From contig NZ_JADJNN010000013.1 in assembly GCF_016714285.1 (NCBI RefSeq), positions 1 through 64,000 on the forward strand: a DNA stretch of 64,000 nt. The letters are read 5' to 3'. The position numbers and the translations under genes were made by a program. This document shows, one piece after another, positions 26,388 through 35,707 of this stretch. Source of the DNA: Nannocystis sp. GTDB taxonomy: Bacteria > Myxococcota_A > Polyangia > Nannocystales > Nannocystaceae. Each line of letters starts with the position of its first letter. Within the stretch, counting starts at the first letter, position 1. The notes beneath the pieces were generated by a model, which did not search any database, had not been told where the DNA came from, and saw only the letters and a list, made by a program, of their open reading frames with translations.

Positions 26388-28199
26388 TCAGCGCCGACGC
26401 CGACGCAGCCCGAGCAGCCCGAGCCCGGCCAGCCCGAGGCCCAGCGCCCCGCCACTGCCATCACTACCGTCGCTGCGACAACCGCAGCCGCCCTCGCCCT
26501 CCTGCCCGCTCGAGTCCGAGCCGCTGCTCCCGGCGTCGCTGTTCGTGCCGCCGCCCTCGGTGGGCACGCTCTCCGTGTCGCCGGGCGTGTGCGGCCAGCC
26601 GTGCGCCAGGTTCCACTCGACCCGCTTCGTCTCGATCGCCACGCTGTTGTTCACGATCGTCATCGGCGCACCCTTGATCGCCACCGTCTGGACCTCCTCG
26701 GCCCACCACTCCTCGCCCGGGATCGCCGGCCACGGCCCGCCCCCCGGGATGTAGAAGTCGCGCCCGTCCGGCAGCGTCACCACGCTGTCGCTGTTGCACA
26801 GTCTGTAGTTCTTCGCCGTCCGCAGCGCCTCCACGTCCCCGAGGCTAGAATTCACGTGGAAGATCGGGTCCTCCATCATCTCGCTCGGCGAGATCGTCGT
26901 GTACATCCGGGTCAGGTACGGCCAGGTCTGGATCAGCTGCTCACCGTGGATGCCCGGCTCGATCACCCGCTCCAGCAGTGCCGCCGCGAAGCCGTTGCCC
27001 ATGTCCCACTTCACGAGGTCGATGTCCGCCGCGTAGGTGCCCAGGTCCGCGTAGAACTCCGCCGGCTCGACCCCGTTCGGCGGCGGCAAGAACTCGAGCA
27101 GCATCCCGTACACCACCGGGTGGTTCCATGCGCAGTCGAAGTTCGCGAAGCAAGCCCCCAGGCCCTGCGCGTTCAGTGTGCTCACCGCCTGCACCGGGTC
27201 GAGCCCGATGAAGTCGCTCTCGTCCCAGCTCGGGCTGTACACCGCAGCCGTGTTCACCACGCTGCTCTTGCCCGCGAACTCCGTCACGAACGCCCGGCCG
27301 TCCGCCATGAACGCGTCCACTGCGTTCGTGATCACCTCCTTGTAGTTGGTCCCCCGGCTCAGCCAATTGATCTTCAGCGGGTTCACCAGCACGTGCCGAT
27401 AGTTCGTCGGCGCTGCCCGCCCCTCCGCCAGCACGAACACCCGGATGTCCATGTTCTCCACCGCCGCGATCCGCGTCAGCCGCAGCGGGAAGCAGGTCTC
27501 GTTCGACGGATACCGCAACGTGATCGGGTGCACGTCCGCCACCGTCGCGCTCGTCCGCAGCTTCAGCGCCGCGATCACGTTCCCCTCCGCCAGGTACTGC
27601 ATCAGGATCGGCTCCGCCTTCGCGTCCCACAGGTACCCGTTGTCCTCCAGCCACATCTTGATCGGCCCGACCTCCTTGTCCGCCAGCACCGCCACCTGAA
27701 ACGCCCCCACCCCCTGCTCCAGCAGCACGGTCGGCCCGTCGCCGGTTGTCCCTCCTCCACTATCCCCCCCACCTTCGGTATCACTGGGGGACGCAGTGGT
27801 CGTGGGGGCATCAGTGCTGGTCTGAGGCCCGCCGCAGTCCTCGGAGGTCGTCGTGAGGTCGTACTGCGGCACCGACGCCGCCCGGATCGCGTCGAACAGC
27901 GGCTGCGACCCCACCGAAAACTCCGGCACCGCCGTCAGCGGCACCAGCCAACCGAAGTTCTCCGCGTTCGTGTTCGGGTCGATCGAGATCTGGATGTGCA
28001 CCTCGCTCTCGGTGTCACCGATCACGAAGATCACGTTCTCACCCGTCTGGTCCACCGGCATCGGCCCGGGGATCCCACCGTCACAAAACGTCCCGCCGCA
28101 CGCCTCGGCCCTGCTCGGCGTCATCGCCACACACGCCGCCGACAGCACCGCCAGCCCGCTCACCGCACGCATCCACACCCGATTCGTTCGTCGCATCAT
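26388..28199 (-). CDS. DUF2330 family protein with MYXO-CTERM-like anchor (copy 1)
   Basis: This is a secreted protein of about 603 residues. The N-terminus has a signal ending near AEA, followed by CGGTFCDGG, the conserved opening of DUF2330 proteins. The family body includes VIFVIGDTESEVHIQI and GWLVPLTAVPEFSVGS. A Ser/Thr/Gly linker interrupts it near residue 165. The C-terminus is a Gly/Ser stretch with CGC, a hydrophobic helix and five Arg, which is the MYXO-CTERM pattern cleaved and anchored by myxosortase. Two ATGs are adjacent at the start, with GGAGA just upstream. A near-identical copy lies directly upstream. Function is unknown; the protein is expected on the cell surface. Confidence 0.85.
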   Translation of the reverse strand: MMRRTNRVWMRAVSGLAVLSAACVAMTPSRAEACGGTFCDGGIPGPMPVDQTGENVIFVIGDTESEVHIQISIDPNTNAENFGWLVPLTAVPEFSVGSQPLFDAIRAASVPQYDLTTTSEDCGGPQTSTDAPTTTASPSDTEGGGDSGGGTTGDGPTVLLEQGVGAFQVAVLADKEVGPIKMWLEDNGYLWDAKAEPILMQYLAEGNVIAALKLRTSATVADVHPITLRYPSNETCFPLRLTRIAAVENMDIRVFVLAEGRAAPTNYRHVLVNPLKINWLSRGTNYKEVITNAVDAFMADGRAFVTEFAGKSSVVNTAAVYSPSWDESDFIGLDPVQAVSTLNAQGLGACFANFDCAWNHPVVYGMLLEFLPPPNGVEPAEFYADLGTYAADIDLVKWDMGNGFAAALLERVIEPGIHGEQLIQTWPYLTRMYTTISPSEMMEDPIFHVNSSLGDVEALRTAKNYRLCNSDSVVTLPDGRDFYIPGGGPWPAIPGEEWWAEEVQTVAIKGAPMTIVNNSVAIETKRVEWNLAHGWPHTPGDTESVPTEGGGTNSDAGSSGSDSSGQEGEGGCGCRSDGSDGSGGALGLGLAGLGLLGLRRRRR

Positions 28200-28356
28200 A
28201 AGATCTCCACAATCGTGCCTCAGGGTCCCACACCCCCGATCGCCTGAACAGCACCGATCGTCGGCCCGCCTCGAACTCCAGGAACGACGCTGTCGTCGAT
28301 TAAAACGACCTGGCCCATGGGCCAGGTCATCCAGCACGCCGGCTACCTGGCCCCTC
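28200..28356. repeat. Spacer between the DUF2330 copies with a perfect 22-bp palindrome
   Basis: Positions 28307-28328 form a perfect 22-base palindrome with GACCTGGCCCA in the left arm. It follows the stop of copy 2 on the minus strand and may end its transcript; a T-rich stretch is absent. A related but looser stem (26357-26380) follows copy 1, so the duplicated unit probably included it. Confidence 0.6.
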
Positions 28357-30161
28357 TCAGCGCCGACGCCGACGCAGCCCCATCAACCCGAGCCCGGCCA
28401 GACCGAGACCCAGCGCCCCGCCCGTGCCGTCGCTGCGACAACCGCAGCCGCCCTCGCCCTCCTGCCCGCTGGACTCCGAGCCGCTGCTCCCGGTGTCGCT
28501 GTTCGTGCCGCCGCCCTCCGTGGGCACGCTCTCCGTCTCACCGGGCGTGTGCGGCCAGCCGTGCGCCAGGTTCCACTCGACCCGCTTCGTCTCGATCGCC
28601 ACGCTGTTGTTCACGATCGTCATCGGCGCACCCTTGATCGCCACCGTCTGGACCTCCTCGGCCCACCACTCCTCGCCCGGGATCGCCGGCCACGGCCCGC
28701 CCCCCGGGATGTAGAAGTCGCGCCCGTCCGGCAGGGTCACCACGCTGTCGTTGTTGCACAGGATGTAGTTCTTGGCCGTCCGCAGCGCCTCCACGTCCGC
28801 CAGGCCCGCGTTCACGTGGAAGATCGGGTCCTCCATCATCTCGCTCGGCGAGATCGTCGTGTACATCCGCGTCAGGTACGGCCAGGTCTGGATCAGCTGC
28901 TCGCCGTGGATGCCCGGCTCGATCACCCGCTCCAGCAACGCCGCCGCGAAGCCGTTGCCCATGTCCCACTTCACGAGGTCGATGTCGGCCGAGTACGTGC
29001 TCAGGTTCGTATAGAAGTCCACCGGATCGACCCCGTTCGGCGGCGGCAGGAACTCGAGCAGCATCCCGTACACCAGCGGATGGTTCCACGCGCAGTCGAA
29101 GCTGTCATAGCAGGCCCCCAGGGTCTGCGCGTTCAACACGGTCACCGCCTGCACCGGGTCGAGCCCGATGAAGTCGTTCTCGTCCCAGCTCGGGTTGTAG
29201 ATCCCCCCGGTGCTCACCACGCTGCTCTTGCCCGCGAACTCCGTCACGAACGCCCGACCGTCGGCCATGAAGGCATCCACCGCGTTGGTGATCACCTCCT
29301 TGTAGTTGGTCGCCCGGTTCAGCCAGTCGATCTTCAGCGGGTTCACCAGCACGTGCCGATAATTCGTCGGCGCCGCCCGCCCGTCCGCCAGCACGAACAC
29401 CCGGATGTCCATGTCCTCCACCGCCGCGATCCGCGTCAGCCGCAGCGGGAAGCAGGTCTCGTTCGACGGATACCGCAACGTGATCGGGTGCACGTCCGCC
29501 ACCGTCGCGCTCGTCCGCAGCTTCAGCGCCGCGATCACGTTCCCCTCCGCCAGGTACTGCATCAGGATCGGCTCCGCCTTCGCGTCCCACAGGTAGCCGT
29601 TGTCCTCCAGCCACGTCTTGATCGGCCCCACCTCGGTGTCCTGCAGCACCGCCACCTGAAACGCGCCCACCGCCTCCTCCAGCAGCACCGTCGGGCCGTG
29701 TCGCCGCTCTCGGCCCCACTCGTGCCGGCGCCCGACGGGTCGCTGGCGCTGGCGCTGTCGCTGTTGCTGCCCCCGTCCGAGGTGCCGAACCCGCCGCCGC
29801 AGTCCTCGACCGTCGTCGTGATGTCATAGAGCGGCACCGACGCCGCCCGGATCGCATCGAACAACGGCTGCGAACCCACCGAGAATTCCGGCACCGCCGT
29901 CAGCGGAACCAGCCAACCAAAGTTCTCCGCGTTCGTCTCCGGGTCGATCGAGATCTGGATGTGCACCTCGCTCTCGGTGTCACCGATCACGAAGATCACG
30001 TTCTCACCGGTCTGGTCCACCGGCATCGGCCCGGGGATCCCACCGTCGCAGAAGGTCCCGCCGCACGCCTCCGCCGCGTTCGGCGTCATCGCCATACACG
30101 CCGCCGACAGCACCGCAAGCCCACTCACCGCACGCATCCACTGATTGCTCGATCGTCGCAT
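28357..30161 (-). pseudogene. DUF2330 / MYXO-CTERM protein (copy 2), one-base frameshift
   Basis: This is a tandem paralogue of the gene at 26388. The start at 30161 has GGAGAG upstream and gives the same signal, CGGTFCDGG opening and DUF2330 body. The first frame runs off near 29700 at ESGDT; the rest (TVLLEEAVGAFQVAVLQD onward) is one base out and continues to the stop at 28357. Restoring one base around 29694-29702 gives an intact protein ending in CGC, helix and Arg cluster. The two copies are nearly identical by eye outside the Ser/Gly linker, which differs in length and sequence. This is a recent duplication. The break may be a sequence error. Confidence 0.83.
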
Positions 30162-30220
30162 CGTAATCTCTCCGGTAATCAAAGAAGCGCACCACAGTCC
30201 CACAGCCCGGGCCATCTGAC

Positions 30221-30320
30221 CAGGACCTGCGCTTCGCAAGTCCTGCGGCCACGAGCGCTCGCGTCCGCCGCCGGTCCGCCGCCAGCAGGCCGCCGGCCTA
30301 CTGGCGGCCGCCAGTAGGCT
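30221..30320. repeat. Cluster of strong stem-loops between the TPR gene and DUF2330 copy 2
   Basis: CAGGACCTGCG and CGCAAGTCCTG pair with one G-T wobble around a 3-base loop (30221-30245). A second stem pairs CCGCCAGCAGGCC with the GGCCTACTGGCGG side (about 30283-30310), and ACTGGCGGCCGCCAGT is a perfect 16-base palindrome. They follow the stop of the TPR gene on the minus strand and could end transcription. Confidence 0.55.
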
Positions 30321-30336
30321 CGCGGCGCTCAGGCTC

Positions 30337-31689
30337 TCAGGAGCGAAAGCTGTAGGCCCGGTGCGCGTGGACGCGAAACACGCCCCGGGCCCGCAGCTGC
30401 AGCGGCCCAGCCGCGTCGATAGAAATCGACGGAACAGCGTTCGATTGACTCTCGGGCTGCTTCGGCGGGACCACGTCGAGGTGGAAGCGCACCGTCGGCG
30501 ACGGGTCGATGCGGCGCAAATACTCCAGCGAGAACTCGCGGGCCTCGTCCTCATCGCAGGCCAGCACCGTGAGTCCAGTCGTGTAGCCGTCCGAATTCTC
30601 GGGCCAGTACTCGGGCCGCTCGCCGGCCTCGGCGCGGGCCACCACCGTGAAGATCGTGACCTGCGGCGAGCGCCCGTGGTCGGCCTCGTTGAGGCTGTCG
30701 AGGATGTGCGGCGTGATCCACTCGCGTTGGCCCGCGATGCGGGCCACGTCGCGGGCCTCGGCCTGCCGCCCCGTCTGCCACAGCGCCTCGAACACCTCCT
30801 CGACCACCAGGCTGCAATAGCCCGCGTTGGCCGCGTCGCCCGCGTAGCGCCGCTCGAGCAGGTCCAGCGCGCCGTACAGCAGGCTCAGCGCCTCGTCGAG
30901 GTCGCAGTCGACCGCGCTCAGGCGCCACCCGCCGAGCACCGCCAGCGTCAGCGCGTTCTCCGGATCGAGCCGCCGCGCCTGCTCGAGCGCCCCCTGGGCC
31001 TGCTCGTGCTTGCCCACGCGGTACAGCGTGATCGCCTTGTTGTACTGCGCCCCCGCGTGCTCCGGCTCGACGCTCAAGGCGAAGTTGAAGCGCTCGATCG
31101 CCTCCTCGAAGCGCTCGAGGTCCGACAGGCAGATGCCGTGCTCGACCAGGATCTCGACGTGGATCGGGTCGTACCCGAGGTACGCGTCGTAGACCTGCTC
31201 CGCCTCATCGAGCCGCCCCTGCCGCCGCAGCATCGCCCCCAGCGCCGAGGTCGCCTCGAACATCGCCCCGCCGCCCCGGTCCGCCTCGTTCGCGTGGCGG
31301 TAGCAGACCTCGGCCTCGGGCTCGCGGCCCAGGCGCTCGAGCACCGCCCCGAGGTTGTAGTGCTGCAGCGCCCCGCCGGCCTCGACGTCGATCGCCATCT
31401 CAAAGGCCGCTCGCGCCTGCTCGAGGTCGCCGAACAGGTCGTGCACGTTGCCCAGCGCGATGAGAATGTCGATCTCCCGCGGGAACTCGCTCGCGGCCCG
31501 CTTGGCCAGCGTCAGCGCGTTGTCCAGCTCGTCGGTCTCACACAGCCCGCGGATCCACATGCAGTACATGCGGACCAGGTCGTCCGGCGGCAGCTCCGGC
31601 TCCCACGAGCTGCGCAGCAGTCGGACCGCCGAGTCGGCGGCTCCCTGGTCGAGGAGCGTGGCGATCGCATCGAGCGGCAGGGAGGACAT
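30337..31689 (-). CDS. Tetratricopeptide-repeat protein
   Basis: This is a 450-residue soluble protein. The start at 31689 (MSSLPLDAIATLL) follows a GGGAGGAC-rich segment; the longer frame upstream is unlikely. From about residue 50 to 310 it is a run of seven or more TPR helix pairs, for example FEMAIDVEAGGALQHYNLGAVLERLG and FNFALSVEPEHAGAQYNKAITLYRVG. The last 130 residues lack TPRs and contain a possible effector or dimer domain (ITPHILDSLNEADHGRSP onward) I do not recognise. A role as a protein-interaction scaffold is likely. No partner is apparent next to it. Confidence 0.87.
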   Translation of the reverse strand: MSSLPLDAIATLLDQGAADSAVRLLRSSWEPELPPDDLVRMYCMWIRGLCETDELDNALTLAKRAASEFPREIDILIALGNVHDLFGDLEQARAAFEMAIDVEAGGALQHYNLGAVLERLGREPEAEVCYRHANEADRGGGAMFEATSALGAMLRRQGRLDEAEQVYDAYLGYDPIHVEILVEHGICLSDLERFEEAIERFNFALSVEPEHAGAQYNKAITLYRVGKHEQAQGALEQARRLDPENALTLAVLGGWRLSAVDCDLDEALSLLYGALDLLERRYAGDAANAGYCSLVVEEVFEALWQTGRQAEARDVARIAGQREWITPHILDSLNEADHGRSPQVTIFTVVARAEAGERPEYWPENSDGYTTGLTVLACDEDEAREFSLEYLRRIDPSPTVRFHLDVVPPKQPESQSNAVPSISIDAAGPLQLRARGVFRVHAHRAYSFRS

Positions 31690-32133
31690 GACGACGGCGG
31701 GGAAGCCTTTTTTGCACGGCCAGGGCGGGCTGGCAATGTCTCGCAGAAGCCAGTCCCTGGGGCCAGACGGGCCCGCGTGTGCGCCCTCATCCGGACTCTC
31801 GCCGCTCCCGAGCACACAGGCCCTGTGCGCAGGCGCGACGCTGGCGGCGTCGCCCCGCCAGGCGCACCAGCACGCGGCCCAGCGCGACACCGGTGGCCCT
31901 AGCCCTGGCCTTGCGTGACTCGCTGGAGATCGACCGGTGTTGGCTCGCGCGGCTCACCAGACGCACCACCGCGAGCCCTCGGGTTCGCCCCGCGCCCGAG
32001 CTCGTGACTCCACCACCGCAGCCCAGATCCTCGCAGCAGCAGCGCGCCTGTGCGGACGTTCAGACCGAGCGTCTCCGGGCACCGCAGCCGCGCCCCGCAA
32101 CGGCGGCTGCCAGATCTCGCCGCCGCCACGAAT
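31690..32133. other. Intergenic region, 444 bases
   Basis: It lies upstream of the TPR gene and downstream of the M20 gene, both on the minus strand. The open frames are shadows. A degenerate palindrome-family site (CAGTCCCTGGGGCCAGAC) sits near 31754-31772. A T-run on the plus strand lies near 31710. Nothing else is recognised. Confidence 0.5.
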
Positions 32134-33351
32134 TCACGATGGACCGCGACGCCCCGCCAACTCGCCGAGCCGGTCGCGCACGATGCCGAGGAACAGCCCC
32201 ATCCCCGTCGGGATCAGGTCGTCGTCGAAGTCGAAGTCCGGGTGGTGACACACCGGCGTGTCCTCGCCGGCCCGCTGCGCCCCGACGAAGAAGTACGCCG
32301 ATGGCACCGCCTGCGCGAAGTAAGCGAAGTCCTCGCCGCCCGCGCACGGCAGGTCCTGCTCGCTCACCCGCGCCGCGCCGAGCTGCGCCGCCGCCACCCG
32401 GGCCACCGCCGCCGCACAGCGAGGATCGTTGAGCAGCACCGGATACCCTTCATCGACCTCGAGCTCGATCTTCACGCCGAAGGTCGCCGCCGTCCCGTCC
32501 ACCTCGTGCAGCCGCGCCATCACCCGCTCGCTCACCGCCGGGTCGAAGGTCCGCACCGTCCCCCGCAGCCGCGCCGTCTCGGCGATCACGTTGTGCGTCG
32601 TCCCGGCCGTGAACTGCGTGATCGACAGCACCGCACCGCCCTGATACCCGAGCCCGCGCGCCACCACCGTCTGCAGCGCCGCGACCAGGTGCGCCCCCGC
32701 GACGATCGGGTCGCGACACAGCTGCGGTTGACTCGCGTGCCCGCCCTTCCCCGTGATCGTCAGCGTCAGCTCGTGCACCTGCGCCAACATCGCCCCGCTG
32801 CGCACGTGGACCTGTCCTTTGGGGAAGCCTGGCCAATTGTGCAGGCCGTATAGCTCGGCCACCCCGTCGAGCGCACCCTCGGCCAGCATCACCTTCGCCC
32901 CGCCGCCACGCACGCCCTCCTCAGCCGGCTGAAACAGCAGACGCACGTTGCCCGGCACCGCCTCGCGATGACGCGCCAGCAGCTCCGCGACCCCGAGCAA
33001 GATCGCCGTGTGCCCGTCGTGCCCGCACTTGTGCGCCTTGCCGGCGTGGATCGACCGGTGCTCGATGTCCGTGGTCTCGTGCATCGGCAAGCAGTCGAGA
33101 TCGGCCCGCAACGCGATCACCGGCCCCGGCGCCCCCGGCCGCAGATCCGCGACCAGCCCCGTCTCGGCGCACACCCGCGGCGCATAGCCGCGGTCCTCGA
33201 GCCACGCGCGGCACAGCGCCTGCGTCCGCGTCTCCTCGAAGCCGAGCTCCGGATGGCGGTGGATGTCCCGCCGCAGCTGGCGTAGCTGCGGCACCAGAGC
33301 CTCGATCTCGCCTCGCGGGTCGCTCCAACTCATGCCCGCACCGTAGACCAT
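32134..33351 (-). CDS. M20 family amidohydrolase (hippurate hydrolase/N-acyl-amino-acid deacylase type)
   Basis: This is a binuclear metal peptidase-like hydrolase of about 400 residues that removes an acyl group from an amino acid or peptide. Motifs seen: MHETTD-region Asp, CGHDGHTAILLG with the Cys and His ligands, QPAEEGVRGGG with the catalytic Glu pair, LHNWPGFPKGQV, and CHHPDFDFDD near the C-terminus. The dimerisation domain with GKGGHASQP is present. The likely start is the ATG at 33351, with a G-rich segment just upstream; an ATG at 33333 is possible. The specific substrate is not predictable. No signal peptide. Confidence 0.93.
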   Translation of the reverse strand: MVYGAGMSWSDPRGEIEALVPQLRQLRRDIHRHPELGFEETRTQALCRAWLEDRGYAPRVCAETGLVADLRPGAPGPVIALRADLDCLPMHETTDIEHRSIHAGKAHKCGHDGHTAILLGVAELLARHREAVPGNVRLLFQPAEEGVRGGGAKVMLAEGALDGVAELYGLHNWPGFPKGQVHVRSGAMLAQVHELTLTITGKGGHASQPQLCRDPIVAGAHLVAALQTVVARGLGYQGGAVLSITQFTAGTTHNVIAETARLRGTVRTFDPAVSERVMARLHEVDGTAATFGVKIELEVDEGYPVLLNDPRCAAAVARVAAAQLGAARVSEQDLPCAGGEDFAYFAQAVPSAYFFVGAQRAGEDTPVCHHPDFDFDDDLIPTGMGLFLGIVRDRLGELAGRRGPS

Positions 33352-33386
33352 GTCCCCCGCCAGCGCGAGCGTGGCACACTCGCCCC

Positions 33387-33929
33387 ATGACCAGCGGCCC
33401 CCTCCGTGGCCCCATCCACGGCCCCCTCCGCAGCAAGGCCCTCGTCCTCTACGACGGCACCCGCACCCCCCACCGCTCGTGTGGCATCGCCCTCGCCGAG
33501 ACCTTCGACCGCCCCACCGCCGCCTATCAGAGCCTGCGCCGCGGCGGCATCACCGGCCGCGGCACCTGCGGGGCCGTCGTCGCCGGCCAGCTCCTCCTCG
33601 GCGAGTTCCTCGGCGACCCCGACCCCACCGGCAAGGTCACCCCCGACCTGCGCGCCGCCATGCTCGAGTACGACGCCCGCATCGCCGCCGAGCTCGCCCG
33701 CGGCCTGAGCCCCGACCTCGTCTGCAACAACCTCACCGCCCCCCACGGCGACTTCACCGGCCCCGCCCGCCACCACTTCTGCACCGCCCTCGTCGGCCAG
33801 GTCGCCGAGATCGTCGACGAGGTCCTGCGCGCCCACGGCATCGACCACCACGCGACCCCCGTGCAGCTCGCCGACGGCACCCGCTTCGACCCCGAGGCTG
33901 TCTCTTCAGACAGGTCGCTCCGGCCCTGA
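33387..33929 (+). CDS. C_GCAxxG_C_C-like family protein
   Basis: This is a 180-residue protein. The spacing of its Cys residues, RSCGIALAE, GTCGAVVAG, LVCNNL and HFCTAL, follows the C-GCAxxG-C-C pattern of a family thought to be redox-related and often found with metal or oxidoreductase genes. That function is weakly known. It starts 35 bases from the divergent M20 gene, so the promoters share a short spacer. The dispersed palindrome at 33898-33913 covers the last codons, so the C-terminus (VSSDRSLRP) comes from the repeat. Confidence 0.75.
   Translation: MTSGPLRGPIHGPLRSKALVLYDGTRTPHRSCGIALAETFDRPTAAYQSLRRGGITGRGTCGAVVAGQLLLGEFLGDPDPTGKVTPDLRAAMLEYDARIAAELARGLSPDLVCNNLTAPHGDFTGPARHHFCTALVGQVAEIVDEVLRAHGIDHHATPVQLADGTRFDPEAVSSDRSLRP
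33898..33913. repeat. Dispersed palindrome at the 3' end of a gene
   Basis: CTGTC-TCTTCA-GACAG supplies the last codons of the C_GCAxxG-like gene. Confidence 0.6.
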
Positions 33930-33944
33930 ACTCGAGCCGAATAC

Positions 33945-34034
33945 CCCCGGCGAACGGCGCCGCGGTACCCCAGACGAACGGCGCCGCGGTGCCGCGGTGC
34001 CCCAGGCGAACGGCACCGCGGTGCCCCAGGCGAG
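33945..34034. repeat. 24-bp tandem repeats before the PH-domain gene
   Basis: Units CCCCAGRCGAACGGCRCCGCGGTG occur at 33968-33991 and 34000-34023, with a 5' partial at 33945-33967, an 8-base piece CCGCGGTG at 33992 and a 3' partial from 34024. They lie in the spacer ahead of the ATG at 34096. Confidence 0.8.
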
Positions 34035-34095
34035 CGCCCGCGCTCCGCCGCCCCGCGGTTGCCAGGACGCGCCCCCCCGTGCCAACCTTGCCGCC

Positions 34096-34716
34096 ATGCA
34101 GACTCAGCCCGCCGACGCGCCCGCAGCCCCGCCGCAGGCGCAGCCCCCCGCCGGCTCGACCCCGCAGCCCGTCACCGACGAAGTGCTCTACCAGGGCATC
34201 GCCAAGCACAGCGCCAACATCGGCGTGTACCTCATGTGGGTCGGCGTCTGCATCCTCGGCGGCCTGATCGGCTACGGCCTCCTGCAGATCCCCGCGCTGT
34301 CCGGCTACCCGCTGTGGGTCCTCAGCCTCATCGGCGTGCCGATGCTCCTGTGGAGCTACCTGGTCCACATCAAGTACCGCTACAAGGTCACGCGCCGCCG
34401 CGTCGAGACCGAGCGCGGCGTGCTGACCACCCGCCTCGACACCCTCGAGCTGTGGCGCGTGCTCGACGTCCGCTACGAGCGCAACCTCATCGACCAGATC
34501 TTCGACAACGCGAAGATCATCCTCGTCGGCACCGACCAGTCGGACCCGGAGCTCATCCTCTACGGCATGCCCGACCACCGCCAGCTCTTCGAGCGCCTGC
34601 GCGACGCGGTCCAACTCGCCCGCCACACCAACCGCCCGATGGAGCTCGCCCCCGGCACCCACGGCGCCCACGGTGATGGGATCGACGCCTTCACCGGCGG
34701 CGAGCACCACCACTGA
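34096..34716 (+). CDS. Bacterial PH domain (DUF304-like) membrane protein
   Basis: This is a 206-residue inner-membrane protein. After a Pro/Ala/Gln-rich N-terminus, two hydrophobic helices (about 45-65 and 73-90) are followed by a segment HIKYRYKVTRRRVETERGVL, the typical boundary of a bPH2/YdbS-type PH domain. The domain continues to about residue 175 (TDQSDPELILYGMPDHRQLFERLRDA). The start at 34096 was chosen over the upstream GTG because that frame runs through tandem repeats. Its function is unknown; bPH2 proteins are found at the envelope. Confidence 0.85.
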   Translation: MQTQPADAPAAPPQAQPPAGSTPQPVTDEVLYQGIAKHSANIGVYLMWVGVCILGGLIGYGLLQIPALSGYPLWVLSLIGVPMLLWSYLVHIKYRYKVTRRRVETERGVLTTRLDTLELWRVLDVRYERNLIDQIFDNAKIILVGTDQSDPELILYGMPDHRQLFERLRDAVQLARHTNRPMELAPGTHGAHGDGIDAFTGGEHHH

Positions 34717-34784
34717 TCTCGGGCGCACTCGCGCGCCATCGCCGGACCCTCCTGCGCCCCGCGATCCGCGTATCATCGGCGGCG

Positions 34785-35168
34785 ATGTCCCGCCCCGAGA
34801 ACCCATCCGCCCTGCACATCCTCTGCTTCGTCTACCTCACCTTCAGCCACGTCACCGACGGCGAGCTGGCCCGTGAGGAGCTCGACACCATCAGCCGTGT
34901 GCTGCAAGGCTGGGTGCCCGACGCCCCCGCCGGCGCCATCCAGCGCGTCCTCCACGAGTCCGCCGCCTGGCTCAACAGCATCGCCGACGACGACGCCCGC
35001 CTCGCCCAGGCCGAGCAGTACGCCCACCTCATGCGCAAGGAGATGAGCGACAAGCAGCGCCAGGCCGTGCTCGTCAACCTCATCGAGCTCGCCCGCGCCG
35101 ACGGCAAAATCACCGCGAAAGAGGAGGCGTTCATCACCCGCCTCACCGCCATCCTCGACGCAACCTGA
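34785..35168 (+). CDS. TerB-like helical protein
   Basis: This 127-residue protein is predicted all-helical. The stretch LVNLIELARADGKITAKEEAFITRL near its end is the TerB/DUF533-like calcium-loop-bearing signature (ADGKITAKEE), and the first half shows an earlier version, FSHVTDGELAREELDTI. TerB-type domains bind metal and occur with membrane or stress proteins. It follows the PH-domain gene by 68 bases on the same strand, so they may form one transcript. Confidence 0.8.
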   Translation: MSRPENPSALHILCFVYLTFSHVTDGELAREELDTISRVLQGWVPDAPAGAIQRVLHESAAWLNSIADDDARLAQAEQYAHLMRKEMSDKQRQAVLVNLIELARADGKITAKEEAFITRLTAILDAT

Positions 35169-35707
35169 CTCGCCGCCAGGCGTCAACGCGAGGCCCGCCC
35201 ACGCCCTCGCCTGCGACGGAGCGAGGTCCCCGAACGAAACCTCCGACACGTCGAGCCAGGGCCCACCCACGGCGACGCAGCGAGGTCCCCGAACGACGGG
35301 AAACCGGGGCCCACCCGTCCCCGACGAAGGCCCGACGCCAGGAGGGCCTGTCGAGTCATGTCATCGATGTCGTTCGTCTTGCCGACGAAAAGCCGACACA
35401 GCACCGTGAAGTGACGCCCGAGAGGCCGCTCACCCGCCAGCCTGGGGTCGTCGTCGTCGTCGAGCCGTTCCGGCGGCACGACCTGCCGATCGGACCTCGA
35501 TCGGACCTACCTGGCCAAAAGGACAGCCCGTAACCACCGGGTCTACCCCTGCACAGGCCCTCAGATCGCCTGTCCGCGTTCGCGCAGCTCTCCACTCGCG
35601 GATTCGCAGGCTCACACGATGCCACGAAAATTTTCGTGATCCGTTGCCGGTCTCGAGACACTACCCGCAACAGCCTGAGGCATCTCCCCATCCTGAAAGG
35701 CCGCCCC
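35169..35707. other. Intergenic region with a direct repeat and an AT-rich palindrome
   Basis: GCGAGGTCCCCGAACGA occurs twice, about 58 bases apart (near 35221 and 35279). A degenerate palindrome-family site, CCTGGCC-AAAA-GGACAG, is near 35508-35526. The perfect 16-base palindrome CACGAAAATTTTCGTG lies at about 35623-35638, roughly 70 bases before a small ORF. The region has a lower G+C content than its surroundings. Minus-strand open frames here look like shadows. Confidence 0.55.
35623..35638. promoter_or_regulatory. Perfect AT-rich palindrome, possible operator
   Basis: CACGAAAATTTTCGTG is a perfect 16-base palindrome with eight A/T pairs at its centre, unusual in this DNA. It lies about 70 bases upstream of the ATG at 35708 and could be a repressor site. 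This is inferred only from position and symmetry. Confidence 0.45.
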
